From: Exiguobacterium sp. s122
Lineage (GTDB): Bacteria; Bacillota; Bacilli; Exiguobacteriales; Exiguobacteriaceae
Assembly: GCF_018618475.1 (NCBI RefSeq)
Contig: NZ_JACSMD010000001.1
Coordinates: forward strand, 1,178,001 to 1,242,000
DNA: 64,000 nucleotides
Direction: 5' to 3'
Under the pieces are notes generated by a model. The model did no database searches, had not been told where the DNA came from, and was given only the letters and a program-made list of their open reading frames with translations. Both the position numbers and the translations under genes were made by a program. Below, piece by piece: positions 1 through 7,443 of this stretch; the stretch's first letter is position 1, and the number at the start of each line of letters is the position of its first letter.

Positions 1-1
1 G

Positions 2-745
2 GCAGACGTGCATCACGTCTATAGCCAAGGTGTCATTTGGCCGCATCATCTCATCATGGGTTGTCGTGATTTCTCAGGAGAGGCGATTCCGTTTCGAAGC
101 CGGTTCGGCAATCAAGTGACGCGTCTCGTCATGACGATTGGTAGCGGGCTCCGATTAAAAGACACACAGACGGGTTTACGCGCGATCCCGGTCCGCTATG
201 CGAGACAGTTGCTCGATGTGCCGGGCAACCGCTACGAGTTCGAGATGAACATGTTGACGTTCACGAAGCGGATGCACGTGCCGATTCATCAGACGCCGAT
301 TCAAACCGTCTATGTGGATGAGAACGCCTCGTCACATTTCCGCCCTGTCATCGACTCGATTTTGATTTATCGCATGTTTCTGGCTTATTCGTTATCATCC
401 GTCGCATCCTTTTTAATGGATATCGGCGTATACGCCCTCTTAATCTTCTTATTGAATCCTTGGTTCGATACGGCACACGTCATCGTGGCCACGGTCCTCG
501 CCCGTGTCGTCTCGTCGCTGTTCAACTATTTCATCAACCGGAAAATCGTTTTCAAGTCGAAGGCGAGACGGGCACTAATCAAATATTTTGGTCTCGTTGT
601 GGCCCAAATGGCGCTCTCGGCGGCGCTCGTCTATGCGCTCTTCTTTCTTTTACGCGACGGTGAGGTCGTCTTGAAAGTCGCTGTAGATAGCTTCTTGTTC
701 ATCGTCAGTTACTACGTTCAAAAACGCTGGATTTTTAAACGATAA
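2..745 (+). CDS. GT2/GtrA-domain membrane glycosyltransferase, 5' end outside window
   Basis: The frame is open to the left edge, so the N-terminal glycosyltransferase part is missing. The first ~110 visible residues resemble the C-terminal part of a family 2 (dolichyl-phosphate-sugar synthase-like) glycosyltransferase, with LKDTQTGLRAIP followed by a conserved EFEMNML stretch. From about residue 125 there are four hydrophobic segments and an end (YYVQKRWIFKR) typical of GtrA domains. Such fusions are thought to transfer or flip lipid-linked sugars for cell-wall decoration; the substrate cannot be told. A GTG at position 8 is not the real start because the codons before it are open and the domain is incomplete. 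Confidence 0.8.
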   Translation, partial: ADVHHVYSQGVIWPHHLIMGCRDFSGEAIPFRSRFGNQVTRLVMTIGSGLRLKDTQTGLRAIPVRYARQLLDVPGNRYEFEMNMLTFTKRMHVPIHQTPIQTVYVDENASSHFRPVIDSILIYRMFLAYSLSSVASFLMDIGVYALLIFLLNPWFDTAHVIVATVLARVVSSLFNYFINRKIVFKSKARRALIKYFGLVVAQMALSAALVYALFFLLRDGEVVLKVAVDSFLFIVSYYVQKRWIFKR

Positions 746-769
746 AGGCCCGACAGGTGTCGGGCCTTT
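744..769. terminator. Bidirectional intrinsic terminator
   Basis: An 11-bp stem (744-754 with 759-769, AAAGGCCCGAC...) overlaps the stop of the GtrA gene and lies just before the stop of the convergent exonuclease gene. A-rich and T-rich flanks suit both directions. Confidence 0.8.
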
Positions 770-770
770 A

Positions 771-1337
771 TCAATAGGCGAGCTTGCCGATTTTTACGGA
801 CGTGAAGCGATGTAACTCGCGCGGGTCCGCGATGCCGGTCTTGATCATCATGTCACGCATGAGGAGCGCACACACCCGTGCGTCTTCTGCGGCGTTGTGG
901 TGGATAAATGGCTCGTTCAAGTACTCGGCCATCGTGTTTAGCTTATGGTTCGAGAGCTGAGGGTACAACTTACGGGACAACTTGACCGTACAGCCATACT
1001 CGAGGCTCGGGAATGTATACAGGTCATATTTGGCGATCGCTTTTTTTAGCGCACACATGTCGAACGAGGCGTTATGGGCCATGACAAGGTCGACCGTCTG
1101 GAGCGTCGGGTAGAGGTGCTCAAGCACTTCAGGCAATGTCGGCGCATCCCACACATCGCTCGGTCGAATCCCATGGACGCGAATGTTGCCTTGATCGAAG
1201 TCTTCTTCCGGATTGACGAGCAGTTGATTCGTCTCGACGATCTCCCCGGCGTGTAAGAGACTCCAGCCAACCGAGCAAATGCTTCGGCTGTCCCGATTCG
1301 CCGTCTCGACATCGATCGCTAATATTGAATGTGACAT
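771..1337 (-). CDS. DnaQ-like 3'-5' exonuclease (DEDDh family)
   Basis: A 188-residue single-domain protein. It has the Exo I motif AIDVETA (metal-binding D and E), Exo II around AHNASFD and Exo III HNAAEDARVCA with the DEDDh histidine and final aspartate. This fits the stand-alone DnaQ/PolC-epsilon-type exonucleases that trim DNA or RNA ends. The ATG at 1337 is chosen because GAAAGGAACG sits just upstream; a longer frame to 1370 has no ribosome site. It converges on the GtrA gene with a shared terminator. The exact substrate is unknown. Confidence 0.85.
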   Translation of the reverse strand: MSHSILAIDVETANRDSRSICSVGWSLLHAGEIVETNQLLVNPEEDFDQGNIRVHGIRPSDVWDAPTLPEVLEHLYPTLQTVDLVMAHNASFDMCALKKAIAKYDLYTFPSLEYGCTVKLSRKLYPQLSNHKLNTMAEYLNEPFIHHNAAEDARVCALLMRDMMIKTGIADPRELHRFTSVKIGKLAY

Positions 1338-1370
1338 AATCGTTCCTTTCTTATTACGTATTGAATCCAT

Positions 1371-1397
1371 AAAAAAAGTCTAACATAACGTTAGACT
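1371..1397 (-). terminator. Intrinsic terminator of the Cys-rich gene
   Basis: An 8-bp stem (AGTCTAAC, 1377-1384, with 1390-1397) is followed on the minus strand by a run of seven T. Confidence 0.75.
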
Positions 1398-1406
1398 AAA
1401 AAGCGA

Positions 1407-1739
1407 TTAGGCCGCTGCCAAGTTCCGACACGCTTCGGCGCAGCGGAGACACGCCTCGGCACAACGTTGGCAATGTTCCATTTGATGACGCCCACATTCG
1501 ACGGCGCACGTGTCGCACACTTGCGCACAAAGGGCGCCGATCGGTTTCGCGAACGCTGAATCGGTTTCAAGTGCGTTCAAGGCGAGGGCACAGACGTCGG
1601 CGCATTCCCGCGTCAAACGGATGCACTCTTTTACTAGCAACACGTCTTCTTCTTGAAGGCTTTTTGAAAAACAATGATTGCTCGCCCGCATGCAGTCGAT
1701 AATCGCTGAAATTGTCTCTTCGATTGATTCCCGGTCCAT
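1407..1739 (-). CDS. Four-helix-bundle Cys-rich copper-binding-type protein (DUF326/YhjQ-like)
   Basis: A 110-residue protein with 14 cysteines placed along four predicted helices (for example CAQVCDTCAVEC and CQRCAEACLRCAEAC). This pattern is that of the DUF326/YhjQ group, often labelled ferredoxin but related to cytosolic copper-storage proteins that bind many Cu(I) ions inside a four-helix bundle. There is no signal peptide, so it is probably cytosolic. It stands alone between its terminator and tRNA-Ala. The start (ATG 1739) has AAGGGGGAC upstream. Copper as the ligand is family knowledge, not shown by the sequence. Confidence 0.8.
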   Translation of the reverse strand: MDRESIEETISAIIDCMRASNHCFSKSLQEEDVLLVKECIRLTRECADVCALALNALETDSAFAKPIGALCAQVCDTCAVECGRHQMEHCQRCAEACLRCAEACRNLAAA

Positions 1740-1817
1740 CGGAAGTCCCCCTTAGCAAAATAATGTATCTTCCAATCATTACCCGATACCGTATCGCTTA
1801 AACCGCGCCGAGACGAC

Positions 1818-1847
1818 AAAAAAGCCACTTCACATGAGTGAAGTGAC
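1818..1847 (-). terminator. Terminator after tRNA-Ala
   Basis: A 10-bp stem (1824-1833 with 1838-1847, loop ATGA) is followed on the minus strand by six T (1818-1823). Confidence 0.8.
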
Positions 1848-1854
1848 CAAGTAA

Positions 1855-1927
1855 TGGAGCATAGCGGGCTCGAACCGCTGACCTCCACGCTGCCAGCGTG
1901 GCGCTCTCCCAGCTGAGCTAATGCCCC
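1855..1927 (-). tRNA. tRNA-Ala (anticodon GGC)
   Basis: Read on the minus strand it starts GGGGCATTAGCTCAGCTGGG and folds as a standard 73-nt cloverleaf. The acceptor GGGGCAT pairs with ATGCTCC, the T arm has GGTTCGAACCC, and the anticodon loop is CTGGCAG with anticodon GGC. The discriminator base is A and CCA is not encoded. A strong promoter and an intrinsic terminator flank it, so it is a single-tRNA transcript. Confidence 0.95.
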
Positions 1928-1938
1928 GTTCGAAAATT

Positions 1939-1968
1939 ATTATATCATCCAAGTAAAACGTTTGGCAA
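1939..1968 (-). promoter_or_regulatory. Sigma-A promoter of tRNA-Ala
   Basis: On the minus strand TTGCCA (1963-1968) and TATAAT (1939-1944) are separated by 18 bp, ending 11 bp before the tRNA 5' end. Confidence 0.7.
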
Positions 1969-2059
1969 TGGCCTTTTTTGAAAAAAGTTCAAAAGTTTAA
2001 ATCGTTGTCGCAATGGGAAAATCAACGGTGATGTTATATTACGAAAGCAGGTGAATCGT

Positions 2060-2923
2060 ATGGGTATGATTTTATTGGCATTACTTCCTGCACTTATGTG
2101 GGGAAGTATCCCGCTCATCGCAACGAAAGTCGGTGGGAAGCCGATTCAACAGCTGATTGGGACGACGATGGGGGCGATGGTCATGGCGCTCGTCATCTTC
2201 CTCGTCTTTAATCCAGAATTTACGACCGTCGCGGTCGTGACCGGTTTCATCTCCGGAATCTTTTGGGCGCTCGGACAATATCTTCAGTTCCAGTCGTTCC
2301 AAATCTTGAGCGTCTCGAAAGCGATGCCGATCAGTACCGGGATGCAACTCGTCGGGACGTCGCTCTTCGGGGTCATCGTGCTCGGGGACTGGCAGACGTC
2401 GACCGAGCTCTGGCTCGGTTTCTCGGCGCTCGTCTTGATTATCGTCGGGGCGACGATGACGTCGTATCAACAAAAGAAAGACTCGGATAGCGCTGGGGCG
2501 TTAAAGAAAGGATTGCTCGTTCTCCTCGTCTCGAGTATCGGGTACGTGACGTACGCCGTATTGACGAACTACTTCGAAGTCGACGGCATCACGGCGATCG
2601 TCCCGCAATCGGTCGGGATGTTCATCGCGGCACTACTCTTCAGTCTTCGAGAGAAAGACGTGAAACGGTTCGATCCGAAGACGTTCAAGAACATCTTGGC
2701 CGGGATTGCCTGGGGCATCGGGAACTTCGGGCTTTTCGTCTCAAGTGGAGAGGTCGGGGTCGCCACGTCATTCGCCTTATCGCAACTGAACGTCGTCGTC
2801 GCGACGCTCGGCGGGATTTATCTATTGAAAGAAGAGAAGACGTCGAAAGAGCGCGTCTTCGTCTTCATGGGCATCGGGCTCATCGTCGTCGCCGGCTTCA
2901 TGCTCGGGATTGCAAAGAGTTAA
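2060..2923 (+). CDS. GRP-family sugar transporter (GlcU/RbsU-like)
   Basis: A 287-residue polytopic protein with about ten hydrophobic segments, the usual length for the glucose/ribose porter family. The N-terminus LLALLPALMWGSIPLIATKV and the motif GTTMGA match GlcU of Bacilli, which takes up glucose by a proton-coupled mechanism. The ATG at 2060 is preferred: AGGTG at 2049-2053 is its ribosome site, and the in-frame GTG at 2051 lies inside that site. It is monocistronic with its own terminator. Sugar specificity cannot be read from the sequence. Confidence 0.85.
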   Translation: MGMILLALLPALMWGSIPLIATKVGGKPIQQLIGTTMGAMVMALVIFLVFNPEFTTVAVVTGFISGIFWALGQYLQFQSFQILSVSKAMPISTGMQLVGTSLFGVIVLGDWQTSTELWLGFSALVLIIVGATMTSYQQKKDSDSAGALKKGLLVLLVSSIGYVTYAVLTNYFEVDGITAIVPQSVGMFIAALLFSLREKDVKRFDPKTFKNILAGIAWGIGNFGLFVSSGEVGVATSFALSQLNVVVATLGGIYLLKEEKTSKERVFVFMGIGLIVVAGFMLGIAKS

Positions 2924-2941
2924 AGAAATTTGATTGAGACG

Positions 2942-2974
2942 GACCAAGTTGCTTGATGCGACTTGGTTCTTTTT
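2942..2974 (+). terminator. Terminator after the sugar transporter
   Basis: An 11-bp stem with one or two wobble pairs (2942-2952 with 2958-2968) is followed by TTTTT. It marks the end of the left core block; the accessory island begins just beyond it. Confidence 0.8.
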
Positions 2975-3160
2975 AATTGCATTGGAATACAGATTGTAAT
3001 CTAGCATGAGACAATAACGTGTCAAAAGGGTTTAATATTTCAGATACTATTACTAACAATCTGTTAAAAATATAAATGTTAGTCTATGAATATACATCCT
3101 ATCTGACAATTTGCATGATAGATTTAACAGCATCTCGTTCCTCCTCTCGTTTCAAGCAAC

Positions 3161-3187
3161 AAAAAAAGCCTTCCGATTGGAACGCTT
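3161..3187 (-). terminator. Terminator after the small membrane-protein gene
   Basis: On the minus strand AGCGTTCC and GGAAGGCT form a stem with one mismatch, followed by seven T (3161-3167). Confidence 0.65.
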
Positions 3188-3199
3188 TGTGCCTGTGCA

Positions 3200-3424
3200 T
3201 TAGAATTTGATGTTCTGGTCGACCATCTCGGCGAGCGTGAACGCGCCCATGACGATGATCAGACCGACGGCGCCCCCAACGAGCCAGCCGACCGCCTTCG
3301 AGCGGCCCCGATTCCCGCCGAAGATGAAGTAGAAGCCTCCGATCGCGAAGGCGATGTCCGCGGCGATGACGGCGAGTCCCTGGAAGAACTGAAGCAAGCT
3401 GAGCTCTGTCTCATTGAGTCCCAT
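3200..3424 (-). CDS. Small two-TM membrane protein, VirB2/TrbC-like in shape
   Basis: A 74-residue protein with two hydrophobic segments (about residues 15-36 and 46-66) separated by the basic loop GGNRGRSKA. Size, two-helix layout and glycine content recall VirB2/TrbC-type pilins and small membrane proteins of conjugative elements, but there is no decisive motif. The ribosome site AAGGAGGGAATG precedes the ATG. It lies 12 bp downstream of the next small gene and is probably cotranscribed with it. Its place among insertion-sequence relics suggests a leftover from a mobile element. Confidence 0.55.
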   Translation of the reverse strand: MGLNETELSLLQFFQGLAVIAADIAFAIGGFYFIFGGNRGRSKAVGWLVGGAVGLIIVMGAFTLAEMVDQNIKF

Positions 3425-3436
3425 GTCATTCCCTCC

Positions 3437-3616
3437 TTAGTCCTGGTGCGCTTGTGATTTGAAGCTGAGCTTCGCCTCGAGCGCCTCCAAAATCAGTTCC
3501 TGGTTGTTTTGGATGACCTGTTGATGCTGTTCGAGCCACTCCTCATAGTCCTTCCCACGGATGCGTAAGAGCTTCTCGGCGAAGCTACGGTTCTGTTTCT
3601 GTTTTTTTGATGCCAC
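3437..3616 (-). CDS. Small basic/acidic helical protein of unknown function
   Basis: About 59 residues, not recognised. The N-terminus is lysine-rich (SKKQKQNRS) and the rest is a predicted long helix with EEWLEQHQQ. The GTG at 3616 is chosen because AAAGGAAG lies 8 bases upstream; the ATG at 3664 has no such site. It precedes the small membrane-protein gene by 12 bp and probably forms a two-gene unit with it. Confidence 0.5.
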   Translation of the reverse strand: MASKKQKQNRSFAEKLLRIRGKDYEEWLEQHQQVIQNNQELILEALEAKLSFKSQAHQD

Positions 3617-3914
3617 TGTACACACTTCCTTTACTCGGTCTCTTGATGTGCAGCAGCACATCATTAAGGACAGTCAGATTCGGTGCGGTGGGTTTCTAGC
3701 TGTTCCCCCACGAACTCTATTCCTCATGAATCTAAGGAACTGTAAAGGGTTTTTCAATGACTCAAAACGATGCGGTGACCTTGTGTCGAGTTTTAGGCGA
3801 CTCTCGCCGAACCATCTATGCGTAGATCCCGCCCACCCGGTCACTGGTGAGGGACACGCCGGTATGTGATTGGAGGAGACCATCCTTAAGGATGTGCTGC
3901 TGAGTCGATGTCGG
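3617..3914. other. Non-coding stretch between small genes and XRE regulator
   Basis: No convincing gene on either strand. A short imperfect palindrome (TCACTGGTGA near 3841) is present. Possible remnant of a mobile-element control region; nothing firm. Confidence 0.3.
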
Positions 3915-4403
3915 TTACTGGCGGACTCTTTTCCGTTTCTTGACGTGGATGAGTTCGTCATCCGGGTTCTTACGCTTGGCGAGGACTTGGGCGTCACAGA
4001 CGACCGTGCGAATCCGATAGTAGAGTTGCGTCAGCTGGACCGCTTCGCCGCTCGCCTTCTCGATGCCGATGAAGCCGCGCAGTTCATACGTCTTCCCATC
4101 GAACGTGCGGACCGAGTCGGCCTGTGGTAACTCCTTCAAGTCGAACCGGCGGCGCTCGAGCTTAGTGACGGAACGTTTTGCCCCGTATCCGGAGTCGATG
4201 GCGTCCCACGGCACCGAAGCGAGCGTATGTCCGAACGCTCGGGCCAGGTGATCAATATCGGCAATCGACGGCACCGAACGGTTCTGTTCGTACTGACTGA
4301 TGGCGGGCTGTGAAATCTCCCCGAATGTCTTCTCGGATAGTTCGACCTGTGACCAGCCTGAGAGCCGGCGGTTCTCCTTCAACCACTCCCCGAATCGATA
4401 CAT
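3915..4403 (-). CDS. XRE-family HTH regulator with unknown C-terminal domain
   Basis: A 162-residue protein. Residues ~6-60 are a Cro/CI-type helix-turn-helix (SQVELSEKTFG...SQPAISQYEQNRSVPSIADIDHLA), so DNA binding is well supported. The remaining ~100 residues, rich in R and K and ending HVKKRKRVRQ, match no domain I know. The ribosome site GAAAGGGGAAG is 6 bp before the ATG. It reads in the same direction as the two tiny genes downstream and could control them or the element they came from. Confidence 0.75.
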   Translation of the reverse strand: MYRFGEWLKENRRLSGWSQVELSEKTFGEISQPAISQYEQNRSVPSIADIDHLARAFGHTLASVPWDAIDSGYGAKRSVTKLERRRFDLKELPQADSVRTFDGKTYELRGFIGIEKASGEAVQLTQLYYRIRTVVCDAQVLAKRKNPDDELIHVKKRKRVRQ

Positions 4404-4750
4404 AAGCCTTCCCCTTTCTGTAAACCAGAGCGGTGACCAAACAGATGTTTCCTTTTGTTGGTTATAATATAACAGGATTAAATTTAAAAATCCTCAGTTT
4501 TCTGATATGTCATAAATTTTACAATTGACGATTCTTGTCAAATCCGTTCTACACAAGGGATATCTAGCAACAGTAACTCAATATTTTTGAATTTGTCGCA
4601 CAAATGTTAAAAATAAATATTTATGGCGATTACAGGATGTTGATTCAAAAAAAACGTTATAATTTTAAAACAATGATAATTCTTGAGAAGATTTTTAATT
4701 TTCTAAAATTCTAGAAAAGTAACTTAAATTTATAAGAGAAGGTGTGTAAA
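4404..4750. other. AT-rich intergenic region
   Basis: About 350 bp, strongly AT-rich, between divergent genes. It must hold the promoters for the XRE gene (minus) and the small membrane gene (plus). I could not assign hexamers with confidence. Confidence 0.4.
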
Positions 4751-4963
4751 ATGAGTTCGAAATTTACTGAGTATGATGAAATAGGTCCCAAAGTAAAGAT
4801 TAAAAGATTATTTACTTTACTCTTTCTGATTATTGGTGTAGTAGTAATTTTAGCGTTTATTAATAATGGGATTTCAACTATTTCTTTTATTTTTATTGGC
4901 ATATCTATTTTAAGCTTTGGCTATGCGATACTAGTTGAGTTTAAGAAGTTGAATGGAAATTAA
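4751..4963 (+). CDS. Small two-TM membrane protein, unknown
   Basis: A 70-residue protein with a charged N-terminus (about 24 residues) and two hydrophobic segments (IGVVVILAFINNGI and IFIGISILSFGYAILVEF). Not recognised. The ATG at 4751 follows AGAAGGTG with good spacing; a GTG at 4742 overlaps that site. The stop codon TAA (4961-4963) directly abuts the left terminal repeat of the IS3 element, so the original C-terminus may have been changed by the insertion. Confidence 0.5.
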   Translation: MSSKFTEYDEIGPKVKIKRLFTLLFLIIGVVVILAFINNGISTISFIFIGISILSFGYAILVEFKKLNGN

Positions 4964-4976
4964 TAAGTAAAGAGAC
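4964..4976 (+). repeat. Left terminal inverted repeat of the IS3 element
   Basis: TAAGTAAAGAGAC is the exact complement of 6332-6344. Confidence 0.85.
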
Positions 4977-5054
4977 CACCCAAAAAGTGATATGCTCCCC
5001 AATAGGTAGACAGAGGAAATAACAAATCTGTTTATCTGTTGGGGAGTGTTTTTT

Positions 5055-5553
5055 ATGGCGAGAAGTCGGCACTCAATCGAACAAAAACTGAGTGCACTAC
5101 ATATGATGGAAGAAGAAACATATACGTGGAAGGAAATCAAGGAATCCCATCACGTCTCTGAGAATACCCTCCGGTTGCGGAAAGTGAAATTCGAGACCGG
5201 CGGAATCGACGCCTTGAAGGAGTTGAGGATATGGAAACTGTACACAAAAGAACAGAAAATCTCGGCCGTACGTAACTATCTCGACGGGTTCACCATAGTG
5301 AAGTCCTCTCCAGACATCAAATCAGTAGTCATTCGGTTCTATATTGATGGATCAAGAGGTATACTGGTCATAGCGAGTTAACAGATTCGAGAAAAGGGAG
5401 AAAGACTACATTCGAGGAACGCATGGAGATTGTCAGGTATTACCTGGACAACGGACAGAACTATCAAAGGACGGACGAAGCAAAAGAAAAACTACTGACC
5501 AACGAGCGCCTGTGTGAGATTGCGCAGGTCTCACGGGCCGCCTACTACAAATA
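5055..5553 (+). pseudogene. IS3 OrfA (helix-turn-helix subunit), frameshifted
   Basis: It starts ATGGCGAGAAGTCGG after GGGGAG. It encodes repeated HTH_23/28-type segments (ARSRHSIEQKLSALHMMEE, then TKEQKISAVRNYLDG). The frame is lost near 5290-5380, and the last segment (FEERMEIVRYYLDNGQNYQ) continues in another frame as far as KEKLLTNERLCEIAQVSRAA. Typical decay of an OrfA that recognises the element ends. Confidence 0.75.
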
Positions 5554-6273
5554 GTTGAATCGGTACGAGAGGAGAAAAACCTAAGCCTATCGGAAGACAT
5601 CCGCCTTCTCTATGACCAGGTGAACGGGACCCAAGGCTATCGACGGATCACCTTGACGGTCAACCGGAGAAGGCGCCAGAAAGTCCGGCCGGCATACAAC
5701 GAGAAGCGCCTCTACCGTCTCATGCGCATCCATAAGATCCGTTCGGTCATCCGCCAGAAGCGAAAACGTTACAAAAAGTCCTCACCGCAGCCTGTGGCGG
5801 AGAACTTGATGAACCGGCGTCACCGAGTTCAAATATGGCGCCGGGAAGAAGGCGTATCTGAGCGCAATCATCGACCTGTATGACGGCTCGATTGTCGCCT
5901 ATCGCATCGGGAAGTCCAACAACGGGCTCGTCTTCCAGATAATGAAGCCCGCAATCGACGTGCTCTGCAGAGGAGCGGGTCCGATGATCCACATCGACCG
6001 AGGGTTCCAATGTACCTCGACAGGGTTTAAACGCATGGTGGAAGATGAGGAGTTGACCTATAGCATGTAACGGGTCGGACGTTGCATCGACAACACCCCA
6101 ATCGAGAGCTTTTGGGTACCCTGAAAGTCGAGATGTACTACCTGCATGAGTTTCAAGACCAGAATGAACTCACATCGGCCATCGAGGCCTACATATTGTT
6201 CTACAACCACAATCGTCTCCAGAAGCGACTAAACGGCTTAAGTCCTGTCGAATACAGGGCTCAAGCCGCCTAG
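5554..6273 (+). pseudogene. IS3 OrfB transposase (DDE integrase core), broken
   Basis: Pieces of an IS3 OrfB can be followed: GTQGYRRITLTVNRR and YRLMRIHKIRSVIR (HTH_21 region), then in another frame EFKYGAGKKAYLSAIIDLYDG and HIDRGFQCTS around two catalytic aspartates, then IESFWVPLKVEMYY with the catalytic glutamate and the usual end NGLSPVEYRAQAA. At least one frameshift (near 5815) and an internal stop (TAA, ~6068) disable it. Confidence 0.8.
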
Positions 6274-6331
6274 TCCAGTTTTCATTATTTGCCCTGTCTA
6301 CTTGACGGGGGGATTTCAAAGTGAACGGATA

Positions 6332-6344
6332 GTCTCTTTACTTA
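6332..6344 (-). repeat. Right terminal inverted repeat of the IS3 element
   Basis: GTCTCTTTACTTA, exact complement of the left end at 4964-4976. Confidence 0.85.
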
Positions 6345-6454
6345 TTTTTTAATTCTTAAATACCGAATCTGTTTCGTAGTTACGATAAACAGGGTGTAAA
6401 CTCCTACAATTTGTAGTGTAAACTATACCGGATAAATATTTAATCTTTAAGTTT

Positions 6455-6805
6455 TTATAGACCGTTCTTTGCAATGTTAATTCTTTTTAGTTTGTATGTT
6501 TTTCCAGTAGACAGATCTTTTACATAATGATCAACATAACCTGCGAGAGTTGACGTAGGTTTTTTTAAATAGTAACGATATTCTGTAACTTGAAAACGCA
6601 AAGGCATGGCTATATTTCGATTAGGTGGTAAGGAAGCGATTGAGATACCGCCACTTATCCATCCAGCTACTGCTGCAACTGACTTTCCTACTTGTGCTGT
6701 TATAAAAGATAAACCTAATACTGAAACTGCCAACGCAGCAAGGTATTGGTTTTGCTCTTTTTGAATCTGTTGAGGACTGTATTTTGCAATACAAATGCGC
6801 ACAAT
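6455..6805 (-). pseudogene. 3' part of an unknown gene cut by the IS21 end
   Basis: About 115 codons are open on the minus strand, with a hydrophobic segment (LAALAVSVLGLSFITA), a glycine/alanine-rich stretch and a C-terminus with TSTLAGYVDHYVKDLSTGKTYKL. Reading upstream the frame runs straight into the IS21 terminal repeat at 6806, so the real start has been lost. Codon use is AT-rich, like the cassette at 7444-10491. Not recognised; possibly once a small membrane or secreted protein. Confidence 0.5.
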
Positions 6806-6847
6806 TATGCAACGAAAAGTACAGAACTTTGCCAGCTGAGTTTTAGT
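6806..6847 (-). repeat. IS21-type terminal repeat (right end)
   Basis: Read inward it begins TATGCAACGAAAAGTACAG and ends with GTTTTAG. It aligns closely with the sequence starting at 23764 (TGTGCAACGGAAACGTACAC ...ATTTTAG). It lies just past the 3' end of an istB remnant, as expected for the right end of an IS21 element. Confidence 0.6.
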
Positions 6848-7133
6848 GTTTCGATAATGCATGTGTGACACGATAACTGTCACCTGTGAAATTGAGTATG
6901 TGAGCGTGGTGTATGACTCGATCGACGAGTGCCGCCGTTAGGCGCGCATCACCAAAAATGCGATTCCACTGGCTGAACTCAAGGTTGGATGTGATAATCA
7001 AGCTCTTTCGCTCGTACCAGTCGGTGATTAGATGGAACAGAAGTTCCGCAGATTCCTTTGTGAGAGGGATATATCCCATCTCATCTAAAATGATTAGGTC
7101 TGCCGATTCGAGACGAGAGTGAAAGAGTATCGA
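6843..7133 (-). pseudogene. istB: IS21-family IstB ATPase, C-terminal remnant
   Basis: About 95 codons match the C-terminal third of IstB, the AAA+ helper of IS21 transposition. Motifs are ADLIILDEMGYIPL (Walker B region), YERKSLIITSNLEFSQWN (sensor region) and LVDRVIHHAHILNFTGDSYR. The N-terminal half with Walker A is missing and the frame stops at about 7133, so it is a fragment. It belongs to the same IS21 subgroup as the IstA fragment at 23895. Confidence 0.85.
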
Positions 7134-7443
7134 GTTTTAATGAACTAAAGCGAAAATGTCTTTGTATTATGAATTGATTTATTAAGGTATTGCTCAGTAT
7201 TTTTGAACCGAAAACAAACTCCAAAATCACAAAAATAATCATGATTTTATATTAATCAATAATATAAACGATAATTATTAGTTAACCAGGAAGTTTGGTG
7301 AAACATAAGGGACTGTGGCCCCTAATAAAAATGTAATAAAGTACAAAAATACCAAAAATGTAAAATCATTAAAAAACACAATCATGAATAGGGATATTAT
7401 GTTAGATTTGGATTGTAAGAATAAATTTAAAGGAGAAAATAAA
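7134..7443. other. AT-rich leader of the unknown cassette
   Basis: About 310 bp, extremely AT-rich, without a supported gene. An open frame begins at 7315, but the ribosome site AAAGGAGAAAA at 7429 points to the ATG at 7444. The promoter of the cassette must be here; hexamers are not clear. Confidence 0.4.

Larger units (their letters stand above)
4964..6344 (+). mobile_element. Degenerate IS3-family element (IS150-group-like)
   Basis: A 1.38-kb element bounded by perfect 13-bp inverted repeats TAAGTAAAGAGAC (4964-4976) and GTCTCTTTACTTA (6332-6344). The similarity of the ends continues inward (CCCCAATAGGTAGACAG on the left against its complement on the right). It carries an OrfA with helix-turn-helix segments and an OrfB with integrase-core motifs, both broken by frameshifts and an in-frame stop at about 6068. 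The ends look intact but the transposase does not, so it can move only if helped by another copy. No clear target duplication was found. Confidence 0.85.

Noticed and set aside
1855-1927. tRNA-Ala as attachment site of the accessory island
   Set aside because: The tRNA 3' end points away from the island, no duplicate of its 3' end was noticed, and a core gene lies between it and the island.
3674-3997. 107-codon minus-strand frame with a basic, Ser/Thr/Pro-rich product
   Set aside because: It overlaps the well-supported XRE gene in another frame and has no ribosome site.
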